From positions 33,294,001 to 33,358,000 of the forward strand of contig CM114274.1 of NCBI GenBank assembly GCA_050084515.1: a stretch of 64,000 nucleotides of DNA, read 5' to 3'. The number at the start of each line of letters is the position of its first letter. The stretch's first letter is position 1. Positions 48,234-61,666 of this stretch are shown here, in pieces. The notes below the pieces were generated by a model, which was not told the origin of the DNA, ran no database searches, and was given only the letters and a program-made list of their open reading frames with translations. Position numbers and translations under genes: made by a program. The DNA comes from Blasia pusilla. Taxonomy: Eukaryota; Marchantiophyta; Marchantiopsida; Blasiales.

Positions 48234-51200
48234 ATGGAGTATTCCTCAACAGCAATCACAAGCGAGAAGCTAGATAAGCACAATTACAATGTCAGGAAGT
48301 TTCGCATGAAAAATTTCTCCTGGATCAAGAATAATGGGAGCTTATCACAGGTGATGAGGCAAAGCCAGAAGGTGACTGAACTGACTTGAATTTTTGCGCC
48401 GAGAACAAACCCGTAAGGCAAGAAATCCACTACATTTCGATAACGATCAATTCGCCAATGATAGGTCACATTCAAGATGTTGATATTCTGAAGGAGACCT
48501 GGGATGCATTGGAAAAGCTGTTCCACACATCTACAAAGACCATAAATCTTCAATTGAAACAAAAATTGAACTAAGTGAGGAAATGATTGCATAGCATCAA
48601 TGATTATATTTTGAGTATCAGACATATTATTGATTAGTTTAACAACGTTGGAGTGACAGTAGAAGATGATGATATGATTTTGTTAACTCTTCAAGGCCTT
48701 CCAAAGGATTACAAGTCCTTTGAGACCTCTATCTCTGTGAGAGAGAAGTATCCAACCTTTCAAGAGTTAGTCCCTCTGTTAATCAGTGAAGAGATGCGTC
48801 TAGTAGGTAGCGGTAGCTCGTCTAGTCTACAAGAGAGTGCGCTATTTGCAGGTTATGGATCAAACAAAGGTAGGGTTCGTGGCAAAAACTTCAGTGGTCA
48901 TGGTGGATATCAAGCATATGGACGAAGAGGCACTCATAATAACGTCAATCAATCAACAACGAACTAGTACCAAACGCAATCACAAGGGGGTGATGGTGGA
49001 AACCATTGGAGTCGAGATCAGCAGTAGAGGGTCCCTGGATCTTGCAATTATTGTGGGATAAAGGGTCACTATGCAAATTTTTCCTTCAAGAAGAAGGCAG
49101 ATATAAGAACATGAGCCTTACAACAACAAAACTATGTGTTGCAACAACACCAAGAGCAGTACCAAGAACAACAACATTCACAAACAGAGCATATTTTGGT
49201 CATGACTCATCATATGGGAGCAAGGTTCAAGAAAGACTCGATAACAGATTAGTACATTGACTCTGGTGCATCAAATCACATGACCCCACAAGCTAAATGG
49301 TTCAGTAGTTTGGATCGGTGAAAGATCCTGCAATAATGCTTACAACAGATGACTCTCAACATCATATCATGCATACTCGTAAAGTTCCAATAGAATTAGA
49401 TGGTCTTTATGCTCTTGGAAATGTTCTCTATATTCCTACCATTACAAGAAACCTGATCTCTGTAGGACAGATAGTAGAACAGGGTTATCAAGTAAAGTTT
49501 AACGCATATGGTTGTTTCATTGAAACAATGGATGACCATACTACGATAGCCAAAGAAACTAGATCTGGAAGAATATTGAAATTAGACGTTTCTATACAAG
49601 AAATTCAAACAACAATGTATGGTCAAACCGGCCAACAAGTCACAGATCTAAGCGTGTGGCATAAAAAAATTGGACATATGATTCTTCAAAGATTACATAA
49701 TCTTTCATCATCTAATATGATAATAGAACTTCCTAAATTAGCGAGTCTTGATCCGTTAGAGGTATGTCTTGTTTTCAAATCTGAAAAACAAGCTAGATTT
49801 TCTTTTCCAAAGCAAGGTATAAGAGCATCTAGGATATTGGAATTGATCCACAGTGATGTGTGGTCAACATCACAACATAGCCTTAGTGGTTGCCAATACT
49901 TTGTTTCATTTATTGATGACTTCTCTAAGTATATATGGGTATATTTTCTGAAAGCCAAGGTAGAGGTATTATGAGTGTTCCAAATGTTCAAAGTTTTAGT
50001 AGAGAAGTAGACTAGAGAACACATTCTGAAATTGCGTTGTGATGGAGGATGAGAGTATCTTTCAACAGAGTTTGATGATTATTTATGTCAGAATGAGATC
50101 CAACCTCAAGTGACTTGCCATTACATTCCACAAAAAAATGGAGTAGCTAAGAGGAATAATCGACATATTTCTGAAGCGCCACGAGGTATGCTGAATGAGA
50201 GGAACATGCATAAGGTGTATTGGGTAGAGACCGCAGCATGTGCAGTCTTCTTCATCGACCAAACTCCAACAGCAGGAGTTAATGATAAAACTCCATTCAA
50301 AGTCTTCATAGGAACTAGACCTAATTCTTCCTTTTTGAAAGTATTTGGCTGTATTTGTTATGCGCATGTTCCTTCTGAGAGACGTAAAAAAAGTAGACCC
50401 CAAGTCTGAAAGATGTATCTTCATTCGCTATCCTGATGGAACTAAGGGGTATAAGTGCTACATTCCATCCTCTAGGCAATTTATTATTAGTCGAGATGTT
50501 GTATTTGATGAGCTACAGTCATGGTATAGTCCATCTCAGCCTATTCCACCTCTAAACTTGTGTGTTGAGGGGAAGAATATGACTTTAAACCAACAGACAT
50601 TATCTTCAACTTTCCCAAGTACTAGTGGGGGATTTGGAGAGATCCTAGATTCATTAGTTAAATTTGTGAGTCCATGGAAGGGAAGAGTACATATTCAATT
50701 TGTTGACACTAGTAAGAGCTCGAGTTAGGTGTTAGAGGCATTTACCTCTGAACAACAACTTTGTATATCAAGTAGAGTTACACATCCAATTTATAGATTC
50801 ATAAATGAAGGTTTTCTTGTGACACATCATGCATATATGATGACTACCCTTCAAGAACAAGAGCTGAGTTGTTTTGAAGAAGCTGGAAGTAAAGTCGAAT
50901 GAATCGAAGCTATGGAGGAAGAGTTTGCTGCATAAAGACATCAATATATATGGGAGTTAGTTGATATATCTTCCTATAAGGAAACTATTGGTTGCAAATG
51001 GGTTTACAAAATCAAGAGCAATCAAGATGGTACAATTAACAGATACAAAGCGAGATTGATGGCTAAGGGCTATGCACCATCATATGGCATCAATTACGAG
51101 GAAACATTTAGCCCTGTTGCAAAGATGGCGACCACGAGAACAATGGTTGCAATTGTAGTAAGTAAGAAGTGGAGATTACATCACATGGACGTCAAGAATG

Positions 51201-52410
51201 CATTCTTGAATGGAGATCTACACGAGGAGGTATATATGACTCAACCATCTGGATATGGGCATCCCCAGTTTCCATTCGCGTATGCAGGTTGAAGAAAGCT
51301 CTATACGGGCTCAAACAAGCTCCAAGAGCTTGGTATGGCAAGATTACATACGTCCTATAAGAATTGGGTTTTAGGGTATGTGATTCTGACTTCTCGTTAT
51401 ATGTCTTGAGAGAAAAAGATCATACGATCCTCATTGTGTTGTATGCTGACGATATCTTGATTACGGGAATACTGAAGAAATGGTACAACAAGTCAAGCTT
51501 AAATTACAAGGAGAATTTGATATGAAGGACTTGGGAGAACTCAAGTACTTCCTTACTATAGAGTTTATCAAGGTTGGAAAGAGCATGTGGTTACTACAAC
51601 GACAATAGCTCTTCATATGCTTTCAAAATATGGTATGACGGCTTGCAAGCCAATCTTTACACCGTTGGATGAGAGTGTGAAGCTAAGAGTGGATGAAGGA
51701 GAGTCGCTTGCAGATTCTAATATATACATGCATATGGTTGGAATATTGATCTATCTAACTGTAACCAGACCAGATTTGAGCTATGCCGTTGGCCTAGTGA
51801 GCCAGTTTATGCAAGCACCTCGAAAACCTTACCTTGATGTCGTGAGGAGGATCATGCGGTATGTGAAATTCTCTATTGAATTCGAGCTTCAATTTGAACC
51901 TTCTCCGAGTTTTCAATTAGAGGGATTCACATAAGCTTAATGGGCAGGAAGCGTATCCGATCGACACTCCACATCTAGTTATTTATTTACTTTGGGAAGG
52001 CCAGCTATAAGTTGGGCTTCAAATAAGCAACCTACAATTGTTTTATCTTCAACAGAGGCTGAGTACAGAGGAGCAAGCAATGCAGCATATGAGGCGGTGT
52101 GGCTTCATCGATTACTTGTTGAGATTGGTATTAGTAACTTATGATCTAGTGTAATATATTTAGACAATATAAGTAGCATAAAGCTTGCTAATAACCACGT
52201 GTTTCATGCTCGTACAAAGCATGTTGAGGTGCACTATCATTTTATCAGAGAGAAAGTGTTTGTAGGAGAAATTGATCTTGTGTATATAGATACAGACCAG
52301 CAAATTGCTGACATCTTTACAAAGGCATTGTCTAGAGATAAGTTTGAGATGTTTAGAAATGATTTAGGCGTTAGAGATATCGATATGAGCTTGAGGGGGA
52401 GTATTGAAAA
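48234..52410 (+). pseudogene. Copia gag-pol relic
   Basis: Begins with ATG 48234 (SEKLDKHNYNVRKFRMKNF, typical copia gag start), stopped after about 51 codons. Then gag (WDALEKLFHTSTKTINLQLK); a zinc knuckle with the last Cys lost (CNYCGIKGHYANFS, about 49041); protease YIDSGASNHM (about 49253); GAG-pre-integrase (WHKKIGHMILQRLH); integrase (IHSDVWSTS, FIDDFSKYIWVYFLKAK); and reverse transcriptase (GINYEETFSPVAKM, HHMDVKNAFLNGDLHEEVYM, LKKALYGLKQAPRAWY, YADDIL at about 51442). It ends with RNase H (AEYRGASNAAYEAVWLHRLL) and the terminal TKHVEVHYHFIREKV. More than ten stops or shifts. Not functional. Confidence 0.9.
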
Positions 52411-52714
52411 TTGAATTACAGTCAAGCTCATGAGACACCTGAACTGCAACATTTGGTACTCACACGAAGGACAGAAGCTTAATCTTGGTTAGTCAGTTAA
52501 GCATGATTATCTTAACCACGGTTAGTTAATCACAGTTAGTCTAACTCGAGACTATGGTTAAGGTTAGGGTTAGGGTTGCTTGTACATACCCTGTATAATT
52601 GAGAAGGGGACCAACCTCCACTCATTCTCTCATTGCAAATTTTGTTCTTCATGGTGGTGTGTGAGTGTCAGAGCCGTTTCTCACCACTTATGCTCCTTTA
52701 GCAATTTTTCCACA
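52402..52714 (+). repeat. 3' LTR of the copia element
   Basis: 313 bp, same structure as the 5' LTR, including the telomere-like GGTTAGGGTTAGGGTT (about 52563-52578). Confidence 0.88.
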
Positions 52715-52719
52715 AATAT

Positions 52720-55135
52720 ATCATGCATTCACAAGCTCGAAATTTGGTCTTGTAAGTCACGAAAACTTCCAAGTAACAAGTCACATTCTCTTTCCTAATC
52801 TATATCCAAACACAATGTTTGTCACATTTTTTGTCAATAACCCTTGCGCCCTAAATGCTAACCTAATCTTTCGACCCCTAATACAAGCAAGCCATTCAAG
52901 ACTTGGGATAGACTTCCAATCCCTATATAGTTCAAGGACCTTCAAAAACTTTCGTCAAGCTCAAATGTTCTATAGTGCCCTATAGATATTTAACGAGTGT
53001 ATAACTGAAACATGATATATGTCTCTGATTGATATGATCTAACTCATATGGGTTATGAACTCTACTTAAGTTCCGTCCTACATTATTTTGCTCATTCTCT
53101 CCTTTGATACAACCATTCTCATTGACGCACCCATTTATACTTGTGTCTAAATTTTGCAATTCATGTATTACATGTGAGACTCCATAGCATTTCCATCTTG
53201 CTCATATGATGGTAGTTGACAGTTGCATGGATATGGTAATGCATACTTATAGTACATGTATCATAGTATATGCCCCTTCATCCACTTTTTGGTCACAACA
53301 AAGAACGACTTGAGACCAAGAGTCAATCCCATGGGTATGCAAAGTGGCAAGAATCCATACACCCATCCTGTGGATTGAGCAAGACTTGAGAGTGAAACTT
53401 ATGCAATCTCCTTTCAGAGTGAGTTGCTAATGATAGTTTAGGCATACATGAAATGATCATGGTCATAAAATGTAGCTCTTTGACTTGAAGCTGTGGATGT
53501 TGGGAACTTTGGAGATTCCTTACATTGAAAAAGATATGCAAGATAATCTTAGGATGGCCATTGGACTCTGCTCGTTATCATTGCACTACTCAAGGAAGGA
53601 TATTGTGATTTTGTTAAAGAATCATAAATACATATTGAAGAGTTATTAAATAAATCAAGAGAGCCACTATTTAATTTGTAGGGGGTTTGCAAGTCACACA
53701 AGCCGTACCATAAATGCACTATAGCCTTAAGATTGGGAGTGCACATTACGAGTTGGATTCGCACAACTGTGAATGTAACTCACAATGTGCGGCTCCAACA
53801 TAGCTCTGAGTTCCTTTTTATTACACTTGTGGTGTAGTCACTATGACACAAAGTTGGCTTACAATGAAGCCACAAAAACTTGCATTAGACTCACAAACAT
53901 ACAATAGCACAAAAAGGACGACTCACAATACAACCACAAAGTGTTTCTTACTATTTCTATAAAATTTAGAATTTTCCAAAAAAGGGAATATTTAAAAAAA
54001 AATCTCATTCCATGCATTCAACATTCTAACCACACAAGTTGAATGATGCAAGAGCAAAACTTTATATATATAGATAATTTTTTTTCTCTTGGGCGCCTTC
54101 GTTGTTGCGTTTGGCCACTACCAATAATTGCCCCGATAAGGTTTCCGATGCCTAATCTTATGTGGTAACTCCTATCATGGGTAGGCCCTAGGTGTCCAAT
54201 GGATGCACTATCTCAATGAGGACTTCCTACTCTATATTAAAGGGGCTAGATTCTCTATAATTAAGTTGAATCTACTCATGCTCCTTGTCCTTATCATCAT
54301 CCTTTTTATAGGAGTCATAATGTGAATGGTTGTCTTTTCCATCAAGGTGATCAATTTGTACATCTTGATGGAATTGTGCCGGTTGATGATAGCATGCATA
54401 CCAATCCCCATTCCTCTTCCATTTCACCTCAAAATTTTCAATATGTGGCATATCATATTGCAATTTGGGATTAATAACTTTTCTCAAGAATTACAATTTG
54501 GAAGACACTACATGAATTATAAAGTTTCATGAAATCACCATGTATTTGGACATGTCGTGGTGGTCAAAGACATCGTCTCTATTTGGTCAACCCGTAGATG
54601 AAACACATGCATGTACTCCTTGTACACTTATTGCTTGATAAAGTGAAACTTCTTTGCCTCTCATATCCCGAAATGAGTAGAGATGCTCAACATGATGCTC
54701 ATAAATCCCCCGCCTCTTGAAATTCCTTGCCAATGGTATATGGTCATCTCTATCTTTGAGTCTTCAACCTCTACTTTTTATATTACCTTACGTGGTGGTA
54801 TGAAAAGAACTACTCGTAGACCATATCCATTTGCTTGGGAGAGGTATATACAAATGCCTCCTCCATGCATGCTATTCTCTCTCCTTAGCTCTTGACCTAC
54901 TGTAGGGGATCAAGGGCCACTTCCAAAGGTAGGAAGTACTATATACGGATAATGGTAACTTACCCAAAGTACTAAATCTATGAATATAGCTCAAAATGAG
55001 CAAAGAATGAAGGGAAATCCCACTCTCTTAAGTTACCCGAGGCATTAACACGTCATCTTCAATCTCTTGAGATTATCCTCCAATTTGCTTAAAGGAGCTC
55101 TACAAATACTCGTCGATCCATCCTAATAGACATAA
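52720..55135. other. AT-rich intergenic DNA, no gene recognised
   Basis: Short open frames on both strands (up to 106 codons) without known motifs; stops are regular. Confidence 0.4.
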
Positions 55136-55139
55136 CAAC

Positions 55140-55591
55140 TCTCGTGTGCAAAGAACAATATATGCACATTGTGAGACATTTAAGCGTTTGTGATTTATTT
55201 AGGAAAGATCGACCAGTTTTTGTAGAGTGGATTTGAGGAGATTGAAGAAGGTCGAGGATGACCTATTGTGGCCTCAGATAACCAGGGAGAGTAAGTTTTC
55301 CCTTCATTTTGGCTCATTTGGAGCTACATAGATAAGTTGTGAGTATGGTTTAGTTTACTCTGGAAATTGGCTAATTATCCCTTACAACAAGTCAAGAGCC
55401 AAGGTGGTCACATGCGAGCATAATTTATGATAGAGAGTGTTTGGGAGAGGGAAGGAGGTATACCTAAAGAGAGAGAGCTTTGGAGTTCATTCTCTATTTG
55501 TTGAAACTCTTGGTATGAGGCGACGGAGCTATGGTCCTCCTTACCTTGTGAGTACCCCAAGCCTCTCATTAGGAGATTAGGTTTAGTTTGA

Positions 55592-55664
<73 letters not shown>

Positions 55665-55670
55665 TAGTTT
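55140..55670 (+). repeat. LTR-like sequence of the gypsy family, copy 2
   Basis: Homologous to 42780-43290. In this copy the short GA run near the end has expanded into a (GA)34 array. Confidence 0.6.
55595..55662. repeat. (GA)34 microsatellite
   Basis: Uninterrupted GA repeat of about 68 bp. Confidence 0.97.
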
Positions 55671-55719
55671 GTATGAATATTGTGAGATATTTGAGTGTGT
55701 AATTTTCATAGAGAGAATG

Positions 55720-55865
55720 CACTAGAAGGAAAACTTGTAGTTTATAACTTTACTATATGACCATGTTTAGTCATTGATGATACAAAATGACATGTAATGA
55801 AACCAAGTCATTTATTGATAATGACTGAGGCTATTAATCACTAATATATTAATAAACAGATCCAT
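55720..55865 (+). mobile_element. CACTA-type terminus (left-end orientation)
   Basis: CACTAGAAGGAAAACTTG starts at 55720 and is followed by ATGACCATG and AGTCATT motifs. These match the reverse complement of the terminus at 47363 (CACTAGAAGAAATCATG.., ATGACCATCG). No internal genes follow, so it is probably a deletion derivative or a fragment. Confidence 0.45.
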
Positions 55866-56165
55866 TTACTTCTCATTTTTCCATCTTCCATCCATCCATC
55901 AACTTTCCCTTCGGTCAATCATTTCTTCATCCTCCATCTGTTCATCCTCTATTAATCCATTTCTTATCCCGTAGCCCTCCCACCCTCCCTCCATTTCCAT
56001 CCTTCATTCCTCGAACCTCCTTCCATTCGTCCATTTTCCATTTGCCATCCTTCATCAGTCCGTCCTATATTCATCCATTTTCATCCATATGGTTTCTATC
56101 CATTATAAGGTCTCCCACTATCCATCCATCCCTTTTCTATCTATCCATTCATCCTTCCTTCATCT
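55866..56165. repeat. Low-complexity CCAT/TCC-rich tract
   Basis: About 300 bp dominated by imperfect ccatccatc, cttcc and tcatcc units; no gene. Confidence 0.8.
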
Positions 56166-57540
56166 ACTATTGAAATTTGAAAGGCGTATGATTTGAACTT
56201 GAACCACTTTCACCAATGTGAGGCTTATTGCCACTACCCTATGCACTCGTACATGTAGCACATAAGTTCATTTAAATATATTGATAGAAATAAAATGGCT
56301 CTTTGGTAGATTTTTGTTTCTAAAAATTTTATTTCATGAATTTTTCTTTGAAAAAATTGGATACTCAATATGGATGACACAAATTATATGGAATAGAATT
56401 TTTTATTCTTTTAACTAAGATTTAAATATAGATGAAAATGTAAATTTATGAATAATCTTTTGTAATTTTGGAAACATCTAACCCATTCAAAAGAATTTTG
56501 GTGGTTTGTGAAAACTAACAAACCATCTAAACCATCATAGTAACTAACATGAGGTCGTTGGCTTGTCCCTCTCCCATTTATTATTGCAAGAATGTACCAT
56601 TTGATCGCCAAAATGTAGGATTGAGCCAAAAGTAATACTTGGAAAAACATATCTTATTCCGAATCCTATGAAAAATGAATGTATCTTTCACTAAATTGGT
56701 GATGTGAGTTTTATTGGTATAGTTTGAGTAAAATTCCCGTTAAATTTGTATTTACAATCATTTTTAAAAAAAATATGTGAAGACTTGCATAGAAAGATGA
56801 GAAGTCTGTGATTTTTTGAAAGGAAAAAAAAAACATAAAACATTATAAATCTCTAATTATGAAATATCGGATCTATTCACATTAGAAAACAATTTTTTCA
56901 TACATATAAAATAATAAATTATTAGAAAAATTAAGTATGCAAAAATGATATTTAGCTTCATATCAATGGTATAAGTCTTGATGAATATTTTTTTTCTTAT
57001 CTTACAGAAAGAAATAAATATTTTTTAAATATCTCAAATCCTTCATAAAGAGACCAAAAATATGTGTATTTTTCAAGGAAAGAAAATTAAAAAATAATAA
57101 ATTTAGGTGATGGAAAAGAATCCACAACTATAAAAAATATATAATAAAATGTATCTTTCATTTCATGGATAATGTGAATTCAATTGCAATATTTAAAATA
57201 GTCATTCCTTCTTACTAGCACTCATTGCAAATATTGAAATGGTAATTTTTGAATATCCATTATGATTTTTTAACTCATTTAATTTAAAACATGCTTCCTA
57301 TATACAATAGGATGTTATTTATATTATTTTGAAAATATTCATGTGATTATAATTTCCTTGTAAGTTGTAAAGATATGGTTGTATTGGTTTGATAAATTAT
57401 AAAATTGAAAACTTAACCAAAAAAGTTATTATTTGAATTATTTTATACACAAGTTATTTATCGCTAAGTCATAAAAATCGTACTTTTATTTTGTTGGACA
57501 TTAGTTTCAACATAGTTGTTACTATATAGACAAAAGCCAG
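56166..57540. other. Very AT-rich DNA, no gene seen
   Basis: A/T homopolymer-rich, with stops in all frames and no recognised repeat or RNA. Confidence 0.5.
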
Positions 57541-58350
57541 ATTTATCTTCATCCATTGGTTGTGACGCTAAAGAGATGATGAACCTCAACTATCTGGATG
57601 TATGGATGAGAACATATGCTAAAGGAGTATACGCATTTGCTATTGCAAAAGAATAGAATGCATTTAGGTATATGACTATTTAGGAAGGAGGATAACCATT
57701 AACGATCGGAAGGTTTCATCAAGGAGACTATGTCTACTTATAGAATAATTTTTTCTGACAAGGTACATTGTGTAATATGGCATGACACACCATTGTGAGG
57801 GTGCATGAGGTTTTCCCATCATATATTCTCTTACTATAGTGATGTGATAGGTTGGTTTAGATGGATGATATGCATAATTGCATGCCATATCATCTTCAAA
57901 ACATCCATAAGAAAATGGACCTAAGCTTGGTGGTAGAATCTACATACTCCTCTTTCCCTTAATGAGGATGGGTGACAAGTGTAGACACTATGCTACTTTG
58001 TGATGAGTGTCTAAAAGGGTTGGACATCCAATATTTTACTTCACCCTCTCGCTAAGATTCTTGATAGACAATGGATGTGTCTTCGATGTAGGTAAGATAT
58101 ATAGTTATGGATTTAGATTAATAAGAGTGATATGGATAGCAAGAAGTCTCTTAAGGATGGGGCCACATGAGCACTTGAACTTTTTGTGCTTAGCATCACA
58201 AAGACGTATGTCATTGTTGTTAAGAATACATGGATATATGAAACTAGAGAGACCTAACCACCAATTAGAGGGAAGATTGGAGACCTTTTGGAACACAAAC
58301 ATATGCATCTCTATGATTGGTTTCCATATTGGTGAGTTATATGGATTATG
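57540..58350 (+). pseudogene. Second, more decayed PHD-gypsy pol relic
   Basis: Aligns with 41960-42600. Shared blocks include 'ttgatgaccctgatgtatgg / tcaactatctggatgtatgg', 'ggtttcatcaaggagactat', 'ccatgtccataattg / atatgcataattg', and the PHD coding stretch 'actatgct.ct.tgtgatg.gtgt' (57988-58010). Frames are destroyed. Confidence 0.6.
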
Positions 58351-58370
58351 ACAACCATGTTTATTGTTCA

Positions 58371-60840
58371 CGAATGTTTATATGCACAAAATCAATATTT
58401 GTTCGAATATTTCAGATCTTTGACTTGGACTCGATTATTTTTTCTATTTTTTTGGCTATTAAAAAAGTATGACGACAAAGATTCTCTTCAAAACAGTCCA
58501 TCCTCTTTGTCATCTTTAAAACCCTTTTAGCTATAATACAAAAAGAAACATCTCATCTGTCCTTCATATATATGTCAAAAATATTTGTTTCACACCCCCA
58601 TTGACATTAAATCTCCATTTTCTTGGTCGTTTAGTGATTCAAATATTATGCCAATTCATGATGAGTTGTTATGTCGATCACCAAGCAAGAAAGAATACAT
58701 TGATTGCAAATTTAGTGTAAAACAATCGATCCAAATCCAAGTTTTCTTTGTCCATTATCTATTTAATTCACATATGTAAAATATAAGTTATATTTTGATT
58801 TTTATGGCTCTAGATTAAAATCTTGTTGGATCTTTGGAGTGAAATTGAGAAAGTTGCACAATGAATGTCATTCAACACCATGATGTTGGAGAAATCGAGC
58901 ACGTTTAAAAGTGAAGCTCTTAGTTTTTATGACAAGCAATTCATGACTATCATACATGTACAAATCCTTATATTGGGTCAACTCATTTTTTGTGTTTGCT
59001 TTTGTAATGTGAGAATTTTTTTTTCATTTATATAATTCCAAGCTAGGTTTTTACATGGAAGAAACATATATAGAAAATTTATTGCATGTATGTGCATGTT
59101 CACTTGAAAGTCTATATTATTAGAAACTATTAGTAATTTGCAACTTCTCCATGCTTGATGCAAATCATCTTCACTGAACTTCTCTTACCCAACGTTGTGT
59201 CAATTTGCAATTCAAAGTAATTTAGGAAAGGGATTACTTTTTGCAGTGTAATAGAGATAATTCAAGTGATAAATATAGATGTTTTGTCATTAGGCTAAAA
59301 AAGAGATGTTCTAATGTAAAATTTTAATCTGATGGATTTAATATGTTCTTAAAATTCATTCCATGTAAGTCGTAGGCCTTTGACTTTTGAGATACTCTAT
59401 AAATTATACTATTCAGTTGACTCTCTTCTCATTTTTTTCATATTTCTTATCAATCCTATATCTCCCCTATATGAATAATAAAAGTTCTTGATTCTGTTCA
59501 ATTTATAATCCCAAAATGGATGGGTTCTATTTAATGTTATTCAATTGGCGAACGCATTATAAGCTTGCATCACTATTTTGAATTACTTCATATCATCATT
59601 ATATTTCACATATTTTTGGATTATGAACTATTAGTGTAGAAAAGAACTAATTAAAACAAACCAAACATATCATTTTTTCCCAAAATAACCTTCAATGCAT
59701 ATAAAATTTAAATTCTATTACTTGCACAAAAGAAACCTTATGCAATTACATCAAATAAATGAGTTGCATAAAGTTCTTATAAAGATTATTTTGAAACATA
59801 GCAACATGGAAGACTTTAATGTGAGTTGGGAGTGTACAAGCCCTTATGTAAGTGCTTGAGCAACTTTGCGATACTCTATAGTATCTCATTATAACGATGG
59901 AATCCAATAGTCCAAATTATGGGTTTGCGCATCCCTATTGCGAGGTTGCTTGCAAAAGATGGCTACATTTGCTTCTTGATGACTAAACTATAGAAGGCCT
60001 CGTGGCTTCTTTATTTGTTGTTGATGTTGGTCGAGAGTGTTATGGGTAATCAGGCTTCCTATGTGGTGGTGGTAACAGACATCGTATCTTCTAAAACATC
60101 ATTAAGAGTGGTTTGCTCACTATTGGTGGAAGTAGATTTTGAAGGGAGAACTTTGTGATTGTTTTGTCCTCAATTCTTTTGTGTCATAGGATGCCGCTTT
60201 CTCATTAAGAAAATCCACAATTTGCTAGATACCCTCAACTATTCGCTTGGTCTCCTTTGAGAGCTCAAACTATCATTTGGAGTTTCAGATCTATGGTTCC
60301 ATATAAATGGTTTAATGTTTGGGGTGGTAGGTTTTAGTGTTCTTCGTGTCATCATGATACTTCACTTAATAATGGAGTATCAAGTAGTAGTATACAAGAA
60401 AACAGACATAGACTTTTCCCCAAATCAATTCCTATGAGGCCCTATTATCTTAAAATTGTAGGACTTATTGAGAAAAACTCATCTAATTGAGAAAAAGTGA
60501 ACATAATATTTTATTATGAATTAAAAAATTAGAATAACCATAATCAAAGACGATTGCCCTTTTCTATTTTTTCCATACCTTAAACGGTCCCGTTATAAGT
60601 TACTACTTTTTTACTTATAAATTAAAAACCACGTCCATATTAATTAAACCTGGATAAACTATATTCTAGTGAAAGAATGAATACAAATGTAAATGGAAAT
60701 TAAAAGATTTGGAGGTTGTTGATTAGTGGAGTTTTAAGAAGAAATTTGAATATTTATTTGTAGATTGTGGTTAGCACCAACATGTTGACCGATGTTGTGG
60801 TGTAAGGATGCCTTTCAACTTCATTTAGGTTCAGGTTTGA
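58371..60840. other. AT-rich intergenic DNA, no gene recognised
   Basis: Small open frames only. A possible weak CACTA-like end 'attctagtg' occurs at about 60661, but there is no support beyond the few bases. Confidence 0.4.
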
Positions 60841-61086
60841 TGCGCCATATGCCACAATCTTTTTTTCTTTCAATAAAAAGGAAAGAAACGAAGGTCGAAT
60901 AAAAGAGGATGGTAGAAAACATATCGGGTATACAAAAGAAGGGGACTCGATGAGTCGAGTAGGTGACTATCACAACGGGCCTGAAAAAAGAGGAGGGGGC
61001 ACCTCCTACAGACTAAACTCACTCGAGACAATCTCGACAACACCTAAAAAGACATGACTATTACTTAGTGGACCTCCAACGGGCCC

Positions 61087-61133
61087 ATTGTAAAACAACC
61101 AAAACCGGCATATTGTAAAACAACCAAAACCGG
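61087..61133. repeat. 22-bp direct repeat upstream of SEC13
   Basis: ATTGTAAAACAACCAAAACC-GG occurs at 61087-61108 and again at 61112-61133, separated by 'cat'. It lies about 530 bp upstream of the SEC13 start codon. It may be part of the promoter or of a decayed element end. Confidence 0.85.
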
Positions 61134-61138
61134 TTGCC

Positions 61139-61666
61139 TACAATAAGAATACAAAGCCCTACCCTTGCAAAGTTGAGGCCAGATGAGACCGGACGCACCG
61201 GTAAAGAAAACCACTCTCCACCACCGGCGCTCTCGGATTTCGCCGGTAACAAGCACCCCGAATTAGGTACCACTCTAAACTGGCTGGCTGCTGCCCACAG
61301 CGGTCGCGAGAGCGATCCAGGCACTCCGTCACCATATTCCCATCCGTCGAGAAGGTCGGACGGAGAATGATTGACTCATTGATACATAGCTCATGAGAGG
61401 TGAGTTCTGTCCGTCGGCCGGTCTGTCAGTGTTGGATCTCCCCTCGAAGTCGCATTTGACGAGAGAAACACGAGACTTGGAGCAGACGCACGAATCGGTT
61501 CTCTTGCAAGCACACAGGGCACAGGTTGGGAGGAGCAGGGCGGAGGGTCCGGTCTGGGTTCACGCCTGTTTGCGAGCGGGAGCAGAGAAAAGAGGAAAGG
61601 AGGGGCAACCGATCGATCGTTGCGTGGAGAGGGGCGGAAGGAGACCGGGGCAGGAGAGAAGGGAGG
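61139..61666 (+). promoter_or_regulatory. SEC13 upstream region
   Basis: GC content rises sharply compared with the AT-rich DNA to the left. An open frame runs in phase with SEC13 from 61526, but the conserved SEC13 N-terminus begins at ATG 61667, so 61526-61666 is probably 5' UTR. No clear TATA box was recognised; a TATA-less promoter would be normal for a housekeeping gene. Confidence 0.4.

Larger units (their letters stand above)
47420..52714 (+). mobile_element. Ty1/copia LTR retrotransposon, full length, pseudogenised
   Basis: A 5.3-kb element with 5' LTR 47420-47730, 3' LTR 52402-52714, and the 5-bp duplication AATAT at 47415-47419 and 52715-52719. The primer-binding site TGATATCAAAGC (47731-47742) resembles the initiator-Met tRNA site TGGTATCAGAGC. 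The polypurine tract TTGAGGGGGAG (52391-52401) abuts the 3' LTR. Domain order protease, integrase, reverse transcriptase, RNase H is diagnostic for copia. Confidence 0.92.

Noticed and set aside
61061-61324. Minus-strand ORF upstream of SEC13
   Set aside because: No recognised motif; it overlaps the SEC13 upstream region and a simple direct repeat.
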